A stretch of 64,000 nucleotides of DNA, taken from positions 78,533,935 through 78,597,934 of the forward strand of contig NC_073744.1 in the NCBI RefSeq assembly GCF_029784135.1. The letters are read 5' to 3'. The DNA is from Toxorhynchites rutilus septentrionalis. Taxonomy: Eukaryota > Arthropoda > Insecta > Diptera > Culicidae. The notes below the pieces were generated by a model. It made no database searches and had not been told where the DNA came from. It saw only the letters and a program-made list of their open reading frames with translations. Position numbers and translations under genes: made by a program. This document shows, piece by piece, positions 47,181-59,724 of the stretch (position 1 is its first letter; every line of letters begins with the position of its first letter).

Positions 47181-47828
47181 AACGCTTGTAACTATCTACT
47201 TATAGAACATATGGGAATTGAATTTTTCCATTTTCCTTCACAGTGTCATAGCACCATAGAAACACTTCTCGTACCCAGAAACCCGCACATCCCAAATTTG
47301 GCTCCATTTGCTTGATTAGTTCTCGAGTTATGCAGAAAGTTGTGTTGAATTTGTATATCAGCCCCCTTGCCCTTAGAGAGAGGGAAGGCGTGTCGAACCA
47401 CTATAGAAACATTCATTGCTCCCTAAAACCTTGATTAGTTTTGAGTTCTGCTCCCTCCCTCTGAAACCTCCACATGCACAATGTTGCTTCCGTTTGCTTG
47501 ATTAATTCACGAGAGATGCAGCCCATCCCCTCACCCTAGGGGAGAGGGAGAAGTTTCAAACCACCACAGAAACGTTTCTTGCCTCCTAAAACCTCCACAT
47601 ACCAAATTTGGTTCTGTTTGCTTGATTAGTTCTTGAGTTATGCAGAAAATTGTGTTTTATTTGTATGGCAGCCCCCTCTTAGAGTGGGGGAAGGGTCTAG
47701 AACTATCATAAGAACTTTCCCAGGCCCAAAAAATCCCTACATATGTACCAATTTTCATGTCGATCGGTTCAGTAGTTTCCGAGTCCATAAGAATCAGACA
47801 GACAGAAATCCATTTTGATATATATAGA
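47181..47828 (-). mobile_element. Helitron fragment interrupted by LINE-2
   Basis: After the right target duplication, the sequence carries the same ~120-bp tandem units as the Helitron at 27295 (TTGATTAGTTCT..., GGCAGCCCCC, CCATAGAAAC). It ends in the Helitron 5' terminus, read on the minus strand as TCTATATATATCAAAATGGA. The part on the other side of LINE-2 (40872-40984) continues it, but no CTAG end is found there, so the 3' end was lost. Confidence 0.65.
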
Positions 47829-48453
47829 ACAGGGATGGCCAAACGGTAGTCCGCGGTCAACCGGTCGCCCGCGTAGGTATAACGAGGTGCCCGCCAGCTG
47901 GTCTAGGGTGGTGTCACCTTCAAAGGCGATGGATTAAAAATCCCTCCACCTTCTGCGTGATCATTTAAACCCTTTCGTCGCCCACAGCGATTCAGTCGAG
48001 TTTCTTGCGGGGCCCTAATTCAACTCTTGGTGCGCTAGAGAAATACGAAGGCAACGATAACAATGAATTCGGGTTCGATTCAGAACTATTTTTCTGTTGA
48101 ATCCGAATGAAATCAACCGATTGATGATTAGAAAACGTATAAAAATAATTTTTCAGCCAATTGTACAGTGTTGCCAATGATAATGAAATTGAACCGAGCG
48201 TATTTGCTCTATATACTATATTCGATGACGATGAATAACCACAATTTTATTGGAGAATATGGAATATTCTGTTCAATCGATTGCAAAGATTCCGTGAATA
48301 TATCATACCAAGAACATATGTCACTATTGTGGGAAAATAATCGTCATAAACTATATCACATTTGGCAACTCCGACTTTACACGTGATTCGTTTTCATTGT
48401 TCTTTGCGCTTGGTAGATAAAAGGCTAAAAGATGAGGAAAGTTGCAAGTTTTT
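47829..48453. other. Unassigned sequence
   Basis: No gene recognised. The start (CAGGGATGGCCAAACGGTAG) resembles a hAT-type left terminus, but I found no matching inverted end. Confidence 0.3.
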
Positions 48454-49798
48454 TGACGTAGGATTACGTCTTTCGAGAACATATTGGGGTACAAATTGAA
48501 AATCGAAAATTGAGCACATCTTGAAAATTGTCCAATTTCAAACGCTTATTGCTCAGTCATTTCATGATGGATTGATGAAATTTTTGCATCAATCGATTTC
48601 GGTACTCCATAACAATGTTTTATATTGAAGAAAATAATATATGTCATGAAACTAACTATAGAACAATTGAAAATATTCAACCCCTATCCTAACAGAAATA
48701 CCCACTTCTGATTGGTCGAAATTGGCGGACACATGTGGCGGGTCCCTAACAGAGACATCAAAACCAAGCTGCCTGGAGGAAATTGACATTGCTAATACGT
48801 AAAAGTAGGGGGAATTTTTGTTCCTACCGAAATGTATTCCCCAACAGAGCTATCAAAACCAAGATGCCCGAAATCGGCATTGCAAATATATGTAAGTCGG
48901 GGGCATTTTTATATTGCAAGTAAGGTGAGTGATACGATTAATTCTAGATTGTTTGCTTCGTGAAATTTCATATCAATGACCGATCGTGTGATGTGAAAAA
49001 TTTAGCACAAGTGTAAGTGTAAAATTGTATATGGTAGCAGTTGTGTTAAAAATGACTTAATATATGAAATGATTTTTTCAATTTTCATAAATAAAAACCA
49101 TGGTGTGTTCCCGCTCGAGAACGGGTCGTTTGGTTTAAGCTGTCTGTTTTGTTGTGTTCATTTTCACTCAAGGAAAATTTATACGGCGAGAAAAAAATGA
49201 AAAAGTGAAGAAATATTAGAAAAAGTGATTTCCCATATGCTCTACATATAGTATTAGGTGTTATTATTCCAATTAAAATTCGGGTTGGGTTGAATAAACA
49301 CTCAGAAAATAAAAATGATAAAATAAAATTACCTTTTCCACTTATCTTTTCTCTATATTAAAGTAACAAGTTTTTACTGATGAGAAAAATAGATAATTGT
49401 GTTCGGTATTGGTAATTATTATTTATTACATTGGTGAGTTGTTTTTATTCTTTATTTCATCCATACAGACCACAGGAGACATCTCGTCTAGGATCACAAA
49501 GGACGGTTTTCATTATATCTCGTTCCACTTCGGTATCTTTTATCTAACACGCACCATCCAACAACTGTTTACCATCCTTCTGTCATCATCACTCGGTAAA
49601 CACTGGTGGAGGGAACAAACAATACCCAGCAACCAAACAAAACGACCCTTTTCAGAGCCACCAAATCATTATCGAAGAGTTTGTAATTCTGTAATTCGAT
49701 GTAATTCTTCAAACATATCCAAAATTAACAGATAGCCTAACGGAATCCTACGTCAATTATGCGGTCGTGTCTCGGACACAACCCTCCTGTGACTTTTT
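48454..49798 (+). mobile_element. Family B repeat copy B3, full length
   Basis: The left end is TGACGTAGGATTACGTC. The right end is TCCTACGTCA followed by the hairpin GGTCGTGTC-TCG-GACACAACC and a T run. The interior has two roughly 100-bp tandem units sharing ATCAAAACCAAG and GCATTGCAAATA near 48755-48910. An open frame at 49397-49735 is related to one in B2 but has a stop in B4. It is treated here as non-coding. Confidence 0.7.
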
Positions 49799-52700
49799 TT
49801 CTGAGAATGAGAATAATATTTGCGCAACTCGGAAAGGCCCCTGTTTATTCCAAAATGTTTTTTCTGAGACGCCATGTTTTTTTTCCTCCCTCAAATGTTT
49901 ACCGGACGGCGTAATGGTAAATCTGAAAGTGAGGGAAGTTTTCCAGGGTGAGGGTTTCTTTCTTCCATTTTCTCTTTCATATGTTTACGAGTTTGCACTC
50001 AACCATGATGTAATATGTTAGAGAGAATGTGTTTCTCTGGAGAAAGGACTGACAGCTTTCCGGAGAGAATATGAGAGAGAGAAGTAGAGAAGCACAGAGT
50101 GTGTCATACAAAGAAAGATAAGTACTAATGAATAAATTTGAAATCTGAAGTTTAAAATCATAAATCATACAGTACAATTTAACAGAATATATCGCCGGAC
50201 CGATTGGTTTTGTGGGGGTTCTCTCGGATGCTTCTCGGGTTTCCCGTGAGTAGCTCCCTGTCGAACATCAGTGAATGTCTTTGCGAGGGTCTGAAGGGGG
50301 GATCGGGAGGGGCTCCTCTGGAGCCGGTCGAGCCGGCGAAAAAGCGCACGAGTGTGGTAAATAACGAAATATATCGTGATGAATACTAGAATATATAGCC
50401 GGCTCACTAATTTTACAGATTTTCCTTCTCAGGATACCTGAAGATATTCTCTGCCACGTGTTGTAACACATAAGATTTCCGGACTCTTGTTTCTTCGAGT
50501 AGTCGAGTCGAATCGAGGAAAATATATCGTCGATTTGAGTAATGTTGAAGCATCGTCTTGGAGACCTAAAATAAATAAAAAATAACCTCGGTCGTCGCTA
50601 TTGAATTATTTTTTGAAAGATAATACAAGTGACAAAAATCGAAATACATAGTCAGTTTTAGCGAGTTTAAAAGAATTTCCTCGGAGATCTTCTCAGGTTA
50701 AGAATATATTGTCGATTAGAGAAATACTAAAAGGGTTTCTTAGCGACCTTCTCAGGTTGCCAAAAATAACCTTGGTCTTCGCGATTGAATAAAAATATAT
50801 AGAATGAGAATTTTCGAAGGAGATTTTTTATGACCTTCTCAGGTCAGGAAAAATATCTATTTACTACGCACGATGAATATGTATATTTTTTTCAAATCTC
50901 ATTTCGCCGAATAGTTGAGAGTTCAGGTTTTTAGAATCACATCACTTACCGCAGTGAATCCTGATTTTTCTTAACCTTTCCCACTAACAACTGTCCCTTC
51001 TATGATAAACGCCAGGGAACCACGCTATAGACGCGACCCTTCTGGCCTTCGGGCGGCGAATATCATACTAACATTCCTTCCCTTCCCCTGGTGACTGTAA
51101 GGACGTGGCCGGCGGCGTTATTGACCATTTAAAGCTCGAATCACCGAAAATTGCACAACGAGAATGATTTGCTAGTCCCAAGCGTCATTCTGTGTGTTCT
51201 TTGTGCAATTTGGTTGGTTCAGGTCAATCACGGAGAGCAACTACGAATTGTACAGTCTACCCAAGCTCAAGCTCAACTAGTAAGAAAGCAAACAAGCAAA
51301 AAAGTTAGGAGAAAACTTCGCCTTTGAAGACTGCGAATGCGAGTTTTAATGAAGTATTGTTATTTTTATTTTAAAACTATGATGAGTAATGTGAATGTGA
51401 AGTGAAGATTTCTTTCAAGAAATATAGTCATGAATAGAACAAGAGTGATGAATGAGAAATTAGAAATTATTTAAAATTAAATATTGGGTCCCATTATGTA
51501 ATTCTAATTGAACAGACTTTTGCTAGCTGGCTCTCTTTTGTTGTTATAGATACAGTCGGGTGGAAGCTGTCGGCATAATTTTCGAGCTGTTTGGTTTGCT
51601 TGTTGCATTCCTGATTTTTTTGCTTTGGAAAACATTTCGGCAGCATTTCAAAATATGCAATTCGCAACACATGTCGTTCTAGGATGAACTCGATTCTATA
51701 AGATATACAAAATACAAAATATACATATATTTTATACAAAACACGTATTGCCTTTTGTTTTTTCGCTGACATGCTTAAAAAAGCTGGCAGAAAAACTGGA
51801 AGGATGGCAATTCTGGTTTCAGTCGTTCCAAAATCTCTGTAAGTACTGCTCGGAATATGGTGCAGCTTTTGGGATACTCTTTCAACAAAGCTCTCCGATA
51901 CGGGGGTGTTGTGTATACTCGAAATGCTGTACATATCAAACAAAAAATTCAATCGATATATTCAAATACTTTTGAAAGAACAACACTTAATTTAGCTTTG
52001 TATGAAAGCATCATCAAAATCGAAATATAAACCCAATCGATCGATCATAGGTTAACCGACATTTTCTTAAGTGCACCCATAACGATTATCATAATTTAAT
52101 TTGATTGAATCAATTGTTCTGCTCCGGTTGGATATTGCATGTGAACTTGAGCCAAGATACACGCCGTGGCACGTCATTCGATGCTGCATCATTCATGCTT
52201 GAAAATAGAATCAGTTTGATTTTCCTTCAAATGGGTCAAACGAAGCACGTTTTCTGTGCAACCGTTTTGTTCTCAAATTTATCATGCGATTATGCAAAAC
52301 AATTGCCATGGTTTGGCTGTTGCAACGAAGCAGTTTAGGCTTATTACGGTTTTTGGGTTCCCCCACGCTCCGACGGAGTAACGTCGAGCTAAAAAAATAA
52401 CACACCTCAGCTCCGGTGAGATTTATGTCTTTCGCAAGTTTTGCCTTTCTCACCGCATCCTAACGCTAATCTTTCCTGTGGAAAACTTGGCAAATTGGTA
52501 CCCCTCGAGGCGAAGCGTATCTGACATTTGAGCTCCCGAAAGTTGGTAAACTTTATGCTCGGAATGCAATTTAAAGTTTTGCACCGATATTTTCAAGCCA
52601 TGGCCCTTTCCACTGAAACCGAATAGCCGGAACGGAACGGAAGCGAAACTTTCGTTCGAGACAAGAATTTCGGTCAAAGACTTCCATTTTACATCTACGA

Positions 52701-54133
52701 TTTACAGTCTGCTGCAACAGCTCTTGTTTCGTGTGCAGGATTGGGACACTGTCGTTCAAAAAAGGAATATATGCGCTCATGTCATCCATGCTTAGCTGGT
52801 GAAACTCATGAGAGACGGTTGAATGGCTAGAAAGTGCAGTGTGAAATGAATTTTTAATCTACTCTAACTATTGCAATTCGCCAATGCATAATATATTATT
52901 CAGTGCTTGCTAAAGGTAATTGCAGCTAGCGTCTTTCGTTGGAGCTCACATTCTCACCGCTTCGACTAGTTCCAGGTTTCCAGTAAACTCAATTATAGTA
53001 ACGTTGAATTATTTATTTCCTAATGACACTCGTGTCGGAGATTGTACTGGAAGAGCATTTGTAGCTTACCTCAGGTCTGTACGATTCGGGGGACATCTCC
53101 TAGCCGTACAGCATTCGACGTAACCCCAAAGCATTTCAGGTCGACAAACGACAAATTTCGCCACAGTTAATAAAAGCCATAAAATTACCATAACCAAACT
53201 CCGTAATAATTATCCCGATAAAGCAGTGGTAAGAGCTACCTCTAATCCTCACTGATGGAATGTGTTTGTGTATGTGACGTTACCTTGCAATGCTTTGGAA
53301 CCATTTTGGGTCCATTCAGGCCCGCATCGAGATTTTACGATCTCATTATTCTTTGATAAATTTCAACCCCCGCATTCCCCCTGCTTTGCGCAGCATCTGT
53401 TACCGGATTGGTGCAGAGAACAGAGTGGACAACGGACGGCCTTCTGTGTATCCTTTCACTACTATCACTGCTCGTGAAAGCGAGGATCCGCGAAGTTCTG
53501 CGCTGCGAAAAATTGCTGACTTCGGAACGGGCATGGGAAATTGTAATAGAACCATAAATCTGCTACAAAGGCATCCGGGAGGATGCCGCACGAGAGCGTG
53601 GATGGAATGTGAGCCACAGGAAGGCAAAGAAAAAAAAAGAGAAAAGAATAGAAGATAGGCATTCCGAGCAAACGGCACGACCATGGGAAGGGACTGGCGT
53701 GCGTTAAACGGGTCATAAATCCCGACCTTTGAGGGGGGAATTTTATGAACTGCATAAATCTGCCAGAATTGAGGAGTCTATTTTACAGGAGTTTTACAAA
53801 TGGGATTGTGCGATTGTTTCCGACATGTATAATCTTGTCCTTGGATCGTAAATAATATGACTGACAGGGTGTTTTGATTCGGGGAATTCTCGGATCAAGT
53901 CGGAAATGTTTTACTTTGTGCTTGTTTAAAATTTTATGATATTGTTCCACCGCGTTTTAGTTTTCAAAAGTGAGCAGTGACCATACTGGCCCAAACGTTC
54001 CTCATTCAGAATATTGACTTTTTAAAGTCGGATATCATAATGATGAGTTTCTGTTAAGTTCGAATAGAAAATATATGTGACGCACGCGTCTCGAAAATAT
54101 ATATTTATACGCAAAAATCATATTCATGAAATA
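49799..54133. other. Mostly unassigned sequence
   Basis: No gene is supported. A GC-rich stretch at 50200-50350 and another at 51020-51120 stand out from the AT-rich background. The second reads like a dispersed repeat, but I cannot name it. Open frames at 51494-51952, 53290-53658 and 53400-53684 overlap on opposite strands without recognised motifs. Confidence 0.3.
50480..50880. repeat. Degenerate tandem repeats with CTTCTCAGGT motif
   Basis: Two diverged units (about 50520-50640 and 50700-50815) share ATAT-CGTCGATT, AATAACCT-GGTC and CGC-ATTGAAT. The phrase GACCTTCTCAGGT recurs at about 50680, 50745 and 50830. The period is about 185 bp for the long unit. Confidence 0.5.
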
Positions 54134-54660
54134 TCTATATAAATAAAAATTTAAGGCCAAATGTGTTGCTAAACGCGGAACCCGAAGATGGAATTGTCCG
54201 ACTTTAGCCATTTTTATTTTGATGTATTCGTCTCTGCCTGTAGAACAATGTTATGGGGAGAAAAAAACTATGAACGAAGGTCGGAAAATTCGGAAAATTG
54301 ATTTCCCATTTGTTCTAAGATTACATCATGATAAGCGTTGTCGGTCCATTCGATGTTTGTGCTATTGAAATTGATCTTTGTTTGAAGGTGGAAATGGATT
54401 TTCAGGTGAAATAACGCATTCCTATATCTTCTATCTTCTATATCTATCTATATAAATAAAAATGGAAGGCCAAATGTGTTGCTAAGCGCAGAACGCGAAG
54501 AAGGGATGGTCCGATTTGAGTCGTCTTTACTTTGTTGTATTTGTCTTGGTCCATAGATCAATATAGCGGATAGCAAAATTGCATACCCATATGTTCGAAA
54601 ATTTCATCGTGATAAGCGTTGTTAGTTAGTAAATTATTCGTAATAATTTTGTTTGAAATA
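54134..54660 (+). mobile_element. Two adjacent Helitron 5' ends
   Basis: TCTATATAAATAAAAAT starts at 54134 and again at 54447, each followed by AAGGCCAAATGTGTTGCTAA and a GAACNCGAAGA phrase. Both later reach a GTGATAAGCGTTGT-type phrase. A TC start after A matches the Helitron 5' terminus. Neither has an obvious CTAG end nearby, so both may be 3'-truncated or arranged in tandem. Confidence 0.5.
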
Positions 54661-55234
54661 TAAAATTTTCAAGATTTATATGCTTGCTACTTATTGATCC
54701 GAAGAAATATTTCATTAGCTCAAAAATAGGCTATTGAAATCACACAAATCTGTATACAAGCGGAAATCCATTTAGTTATGATTGTGAAACAGGTATATTA
54801 TGATCTCGGCGCTCATGCACAGTTATTTTGTTTTCCCAAATCCTGTTTCTATTATATTGCCGATCTAATCGGTGTCTCTTGTATAAACCGAACTATCGAT
54901 GATAATTCGATATACATTGCGTACAAATGGTGCCATTGGCTATGGATTCGATAGCGGATAAAACCAAATGTTTGAAATGAAGTGGAGATTATTTCACAAT
55001 AGCAATAAACCACATTGTCTGATGAAAGCAGCAATTCTATTATCAAATGTTCACGAATGTCGCAATCGATCGATGATTCCAATTGGCGGGGAGGAGAGTA
55101 TTATATGGGTATTATATTAACCGAAAAATGTGTTTCAATAACTTACCATACTTAATGCCAATGAAAACAGGCTATTGAAATCACACAAATCTGTATATAA
55201 GCGAGTGCCCGTTCGGAATTTCATTTAGTTATGA
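54661..55234 (+). repeat. Family A internal fragments with TATA/initiator block
   Basis: Near 54680-54800 and again near 55130-55234 the sequence matches the A1 interior: the phrase GGCTATTGAAATCA, then CTGTATA-AAGCG and TTTAGTTATGA. The second copy keeps TATATAAG (55194). The DNA between them is unassigned. The Helitron at 55235 cuts the second copy. Confidence 0.5.
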
Positions 55235-55456
55235 CTAGCTGCCTCGACGAACTACGTCCCCGCAAAATTGATTTTTTGACACGAATGCTTTTAAACATTC
55301 AAGTTCTTATACAAAGCAAACGTTCGTGGGTCCAATCGCTGATTTCTTAATTTATTGATTACACTTGACCCTTTACAATTTAGATCGGGTCAGTAATTTC
55401 CAAGTCCATAATGATCAGACAGACAGACAGACAAATAGAAATCCATTTTTATATAG
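55235..55456 (-). mobile_element. Short decayed Helitron
   Basis: CTAGCTGCCTCGACGAACTACGTCC marks the inverted 3' end beside an A. CAGACAGACAGACA and CATTTTTATATA mark the 5' side, where the TC start has mutated to a G run. Length is about 222 bp, without coding content. Confidence 0.6.
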
Positions 55457-55663
55457 GGGAGAACTGTGCAAAACGCACCGGTGAGGTAAAATGGCCCAAG
55501 CCATTAATTGTTGAAAATCTTTGGATTAGTCATGTAAAATGATATATTACTTTATTCATTTCAGTTTGCAGTAATCTATTCCACATATCCACAGTACACA
55601 AACATGCCCATCGCAATAAAATAAGATACAAATTAAGAAAAAAAAACTAAAGCATCTGTCTGT
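55457..55663. other. Short unassigned spacer
   Basis: I see nothing recognisable here. Confidence 0.3.
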
Positions 55664-56193
55664 AAAAACTTGAAGTGGGTTAAATCTGTGATATAACCGC
55701 AAGGTAGACGTAGGACTTCATACTTTCATATTTGGTGGTCCAGAAAACAACCGTTGGGTTTGCGTGGTTTTGCAATAGCAACTGATGAAGTTTGATCCAT
55801 AATTCTATTTTGTTCTCGTGAGAATAACACACGATAGTTTTCATGACCACTCCACGCGGAAGCAGAATAGAAACTGATGCTCCTTTGATACGATTGCATC
55901 ACTGCAACCAAATGCGCAAATCTTCCTTTGCTCGAACGCATTTGCATGCGAGTAAAAGAAATCACAGCCTGTATGTATTCGCGATGACGATTTTTCCAGG
56001 TGCCTTGATTTTGCGTCTGTGTTTGGGAACACATTCCGATCACCACAAAAGCAATCATCATCAATGAGCTAGATTAGACTTTGCCATTTTATCATTTCGC
56101 ATAAAGTGATTATTATCCATTCAGCGTCACTCTCGTTTTCGAAACTTTGAACTTACACCCCGGTACAGATATGAAAGACGTAGTCCTTCGTCA
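55664..56193 (-). mobile_element. Family A repeat copy A4
   Basis: On the minus strand it starts TGACGAAGGACTACGTC (ending at 56193). It ends with the inverted CCTACGTCT, hairpin GGTTATATC-ACA-GATTTAACC and a T run. The interior matches A2 (GTGTTCCCAAACAC, GACGCAAAATC), with internal deletions. Confidence 0.65.
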
Positions 56194-56580
56194 AAAATCA
56201 TGGTAACTTCGTAAGGTTTCGCGTTTAGTCAATGTTGAAATATCAGGATATTTACACTCTACCTCCACAATGAACCATTGAACTTTCTGATCACACCTGA
56301 AAATTGGACGAACTTGTCATATTTTACAAAAAAATTGCCAAAAATAGTGAAACAATAATTAGAACAAAATGCACAGAAAAAAATATTCATTGCGTAGGTT
56401 ACAAAAACAAACGTTCGTTCTAACCTATGCCCTGGTATGTCGTCATTTTTTGTAGCTCGCATAGAAAATCATAAGCATACAAATTACTCCAAGCCGCACT
56501 CACATTGCGGAACAAACAAATGGAAGTTGACGGCATGACTGAATTGAGCACAATCACATTACGAAAAGAACAAAAGAAAC
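56194..56580. other. Unassigned spacer
   Basis: No gene or recognised repeat is seen. Confidence 0.35.
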
Positions 56581-56926
56581 CTGTAGAGGAGGATAGGGTA
56601 GGACGTCCATATTAAGCAAAATAGGATGAAACATGTATTTTTACTACACATTTCAACGTTATATTACATCCACAATGTAGCCACATCTGTTTTCTTTATA
56701 ATTAAATTAATTTAAACTATTACAAATAAGAAAACCATAAAATATATTTTTATGTTTTTTAACGAAGAATTATGATCATGGTTTGACCACCTCTGATCAT
56801 GGTTTGCCCAAAAAAATGATCATGGTTTGTCCGGTTTTAGAAATCTCCATTTTTGAATGAAAACATTCGATTTCACAATAAGATGTTGCATTTATCATTG
56901 CTTGAGTTTACTGTCATCATATTGAT

Positions 56927-56974
56927 TCATTCATAATTTAGGCTTTCTTCAGAATATTGCCTTTTCTTGGGCAT
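56927..56974 (-). pseudogene. N-terminal stub of a pogo-like transposase
   Basis: Fifteen codons, MPKKRQYSEESLNYE, precede a stop. A diverged version (MSKKMQYSEECL) occurs on the plus strand near 59883 in the second copy of this element. The rest of the transposase is missing in both, so they derive from an internally deleted ancestor. Confidence 0.45.
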
Positions 56975-57288
56975 TTTAGAAGTGTTCACCTCAACACAAT
57001 CAACACAGAAAAACCATACTTCTGCTATGCGCGAAGCACACCATAAACTGCAGCGCGCCAAGCGGTTGCCATAGAAATCATGTGGACAAAACAACATTGT
57101 TGAATTGGACAACTCATGATCAGAATTGTGTTCATCAAAATACGTTAATTTAATGGTTTAGCTATGTAAATCCGATACAAATGGTGAGCAAGCATGATGT
57201 TTACAATATTTATAAGTGTTGTAATCCAGAAAAGGTCTGAATACGTGCCAAATAATCATCTGGTGATCGATTAAAAGTTAGCTCGAAT

Positions 57289-57300
57289 GAGGGGCGCATT
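57289..57300. repeat. Left target-site duplication of the truncated LINE
   Basis: GAGGGGCGCATT is repeated exactly at 57721-57732 on the other side of the insertion. Confidence 0.9.
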
Positions 57301-57720
57301 TTTTTTTTTTTTTTTCCAAAATATATATTTTTATCAAGGCTCATATGGCGTTAGCCTCACGGGGCCGGGAGTCCAATACTTTGACAATTTTTCTTATTAT
57401 CTATGTTAGTAATATGTAACCGATTACTCGCGGTTGGCTCGAGGTTAGTATTACAAGTGTTTTCGTAATTGGGATGTTGCTGTCTCCAATGCTCTGTACG
57501 TGTGCCCGACACGGGCAGCTGACCATTAATCAGCAACGCCCCCCTAGTCTGTACCTCATATCTAGCGTGGTGCGTCTTTCTCGACTCGAGGAATCCAGGA
57601 TAGAATGGTCACTAGCCGGCGCAATCATCAGTTCGTGTAGAGTTGTCATGAGCGGTACAACCTTTGGCTCTTGTTGAATGATCCGTGGACTGCACAACCT
57701 TTGGCCCGTGTATCTGTAAA
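57301..57720 (-). mobile_element. 5'-truncated LINE-1-family insertion (3' UTR only)
   Basis: On the minus strand this matches LINE-1 positions 9768 to about 10185 and ends in a poly(A) tail (T run, 57301-57317). A perfect 12-bp duplication flanks it. This is a classic product of incomplete target-primed reverse transcription. It shows that a relative of LINE-1 was active after the pogo-like element was in place. It has no coding capacity. Confidence 0.93.
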
Positions 57721-59139
57721 GAGGGGCGCATTGACACAAATAGAAGGTGTATTTTATAATCCTTTAAAACATGTGATTTCGTAAAAATATACTATCAAAC
57801 TACTATAAATCATGTAAAAGGCAATTTCATTTATATGTTTCGAAACATTCGAAGGCCTTATTTGACACAGGAGCGCTGAATTAGAGCATTCAAAAAAGTG
57901 GGCAAACCATGATCATATTTTCGACTGGACAAACCAAGATCATTTACCCTACCTTAATGTTGCTTTGTTCGAATGTAAGAAATTTCACACGCGGAAAAAA
58001 TCTGTACCAATCTGTACCTTTTGACGAAAATCTGCACTTTGTACCGTACAGAATCTGTTCCAAAAATAACGAAAAAATCTGTACCTTTCAAGATAAATCT
58101 ATAAGTGTGGCAACTCTGATTAGACCCTTTTTTCAGTTTTTTATTCGGGAGTCCATTTCCATTCTAGGGTGGCCCGGAAAATCATTTTTCCCTTTTTCGC
58201 AAAAATGACTTTTTGTTAGAAACCCATAATTTTTTAACTAAGAGACCGAATCAGACGATCAACATATCAAATTGAAGGCAATGAACTAGTTTTCTTTGAA
58301 AAAAACATTAGACTTTCTAAAACAAATTAATTTGTTTCCGTAATTATTGATTGTAGAACAACTAAATAGTTTACATGGTCTCGGGACCAAGAGTGCTATA
58401 TTTTTTTGTATTTTTCTTGAAAGTTGAGGTTTTTTTTACATAACATTTCCAAAAATCAGAGTGGCGTTATTTTTTGTTCTTGAGTTATGTTTTTTCAAAA
58501 TTAACCGATGGTCCGAACAATCCTTTTTCACCACAAAAATTCATAACTTTTGAACTACTGGACCGATTCAGATGATCGGCATATAATATTAAAGCCAATG
58601 AGCTAGTCTGGCTTGAAAAAATATTAAAACTGGAGAAAAACGGATTGTTTTCGTAATTATTGATTGTAATTGTTTTTCATAGTTTACATAGTTTTGGGCC
58701 AAGGGCGCCATTTTTCTATATTTTTTTCTGAGGGCTGAGATTTTTTCACATAAAACATCCGAATATCAGAGAGGTAAGAACCATTTTCTTTTTTGAGTTA
58801 TGATTTTCAAAAGTAAACATGTTTTCAGTTTTTGTTCAAGATTCCTATGCGACTAGAATCCAATTTTTACGCAAGTGTGGTATTTTTTCAAAGAAGACTC
58901 ATTGGCTTCAAATTGGTATATCGACCATCTGAGACGGCTCAGTAGTTTGAAAGTTATGAATTTTTGAAAAAAGTTATGTTTGTAAACAAAGCGGAAAAAT
59001 GATTTTTTGGACCATCGGTTAATTTTGAAAAATCATAACTTAAGAACAAAAAATAACGCCTGTTTGAATTTTGAATATGTTATGTAAAGTTTCTAGAAAA
59101 AATATGAAAAAAAAATATAGCGCTCTTGGTCCCAAGACC

Positions 59140-59147
59140 ATGTAAAC
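59140..59147. repeat. Left 8-bp target duplication of the hAT
   Basis: ATGTAAAC here is repeated at 63184-63191, immediately outside the right end of the hAT element. Confidence 0.9.
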
Positions 59148-59724
59148 CAGGGTTTCTCAAAGTGATCGATATCGACCCCCATAGTGTCGATTATTGACAA
59201 AAACATTTTTTTTCGAGATAACAGTAGATCTCGACGTTTCATGCAATTTTAAGATATTTGGCATCAAAAGTTTTTTTTCGATAACCCCGATTTCGAGCAA
59301 ATTTTGCGAGTAATTGGTCCTTACATCGAGCTTTCAAATCGTGGAGACGCACACAATCTACGCCAACAATTGAGTACTATCCAGGCTGTGTCAGGAAATT
59401 TGCATTATATCCATAAATAAACTTTGACTTTGACAGGTAAATTAGGCGTTACTAATAAAACAAGTACTAATATTATTGGTTCGATGTAGGATTATTATGC
59501 AACACAAAACATTCGAACTTATAGCTTCTAGACTCGTAACTTGTAACTTTTAACTAATATTATGAGGTTGATTATGCAACAGGACCTAGATGATTATTTG
59601 GTAAGTATTCAAATATTTTCTGGATTATAACACTTACAAAAATTGTAAGCATCATGCTTGCACACCCTTTGCATCAGATTTATATATCTAAATCATGTAA
59701 ATTCTGGATCTCGATGACCTCAAT

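Larger units (their letters stand above)
56580..57958 (-). mobile_element. Pogo-like non-autonomous transposon (outer copy)
   Basis: The region carries many copies of TGATCATGGTTTG(T/C)CC (56772, 56797, 56817 and inverted at about 57902 and 57928), typical of subterminal transposase-binding repeats. On the minus strand a start codon begins MPKKRQYSEESLN, which resembles the N-terminus of pogo/Psq-type helix-turn-helix transposases. It then stops. The right end reads TTTACCCTACC and the left end GATAGGGTAGG, a probable but imperfect terminal repeat. The superfamily call is tentative. A truncated LINE sits inside it. Confidence 0.5.

Noticed and set aside
47829..47860. A second hAT element starting CAGGGATGGCCAAACGG
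   Set aside because: No matching inverted terminus or 8-bp duplication was found within reach.
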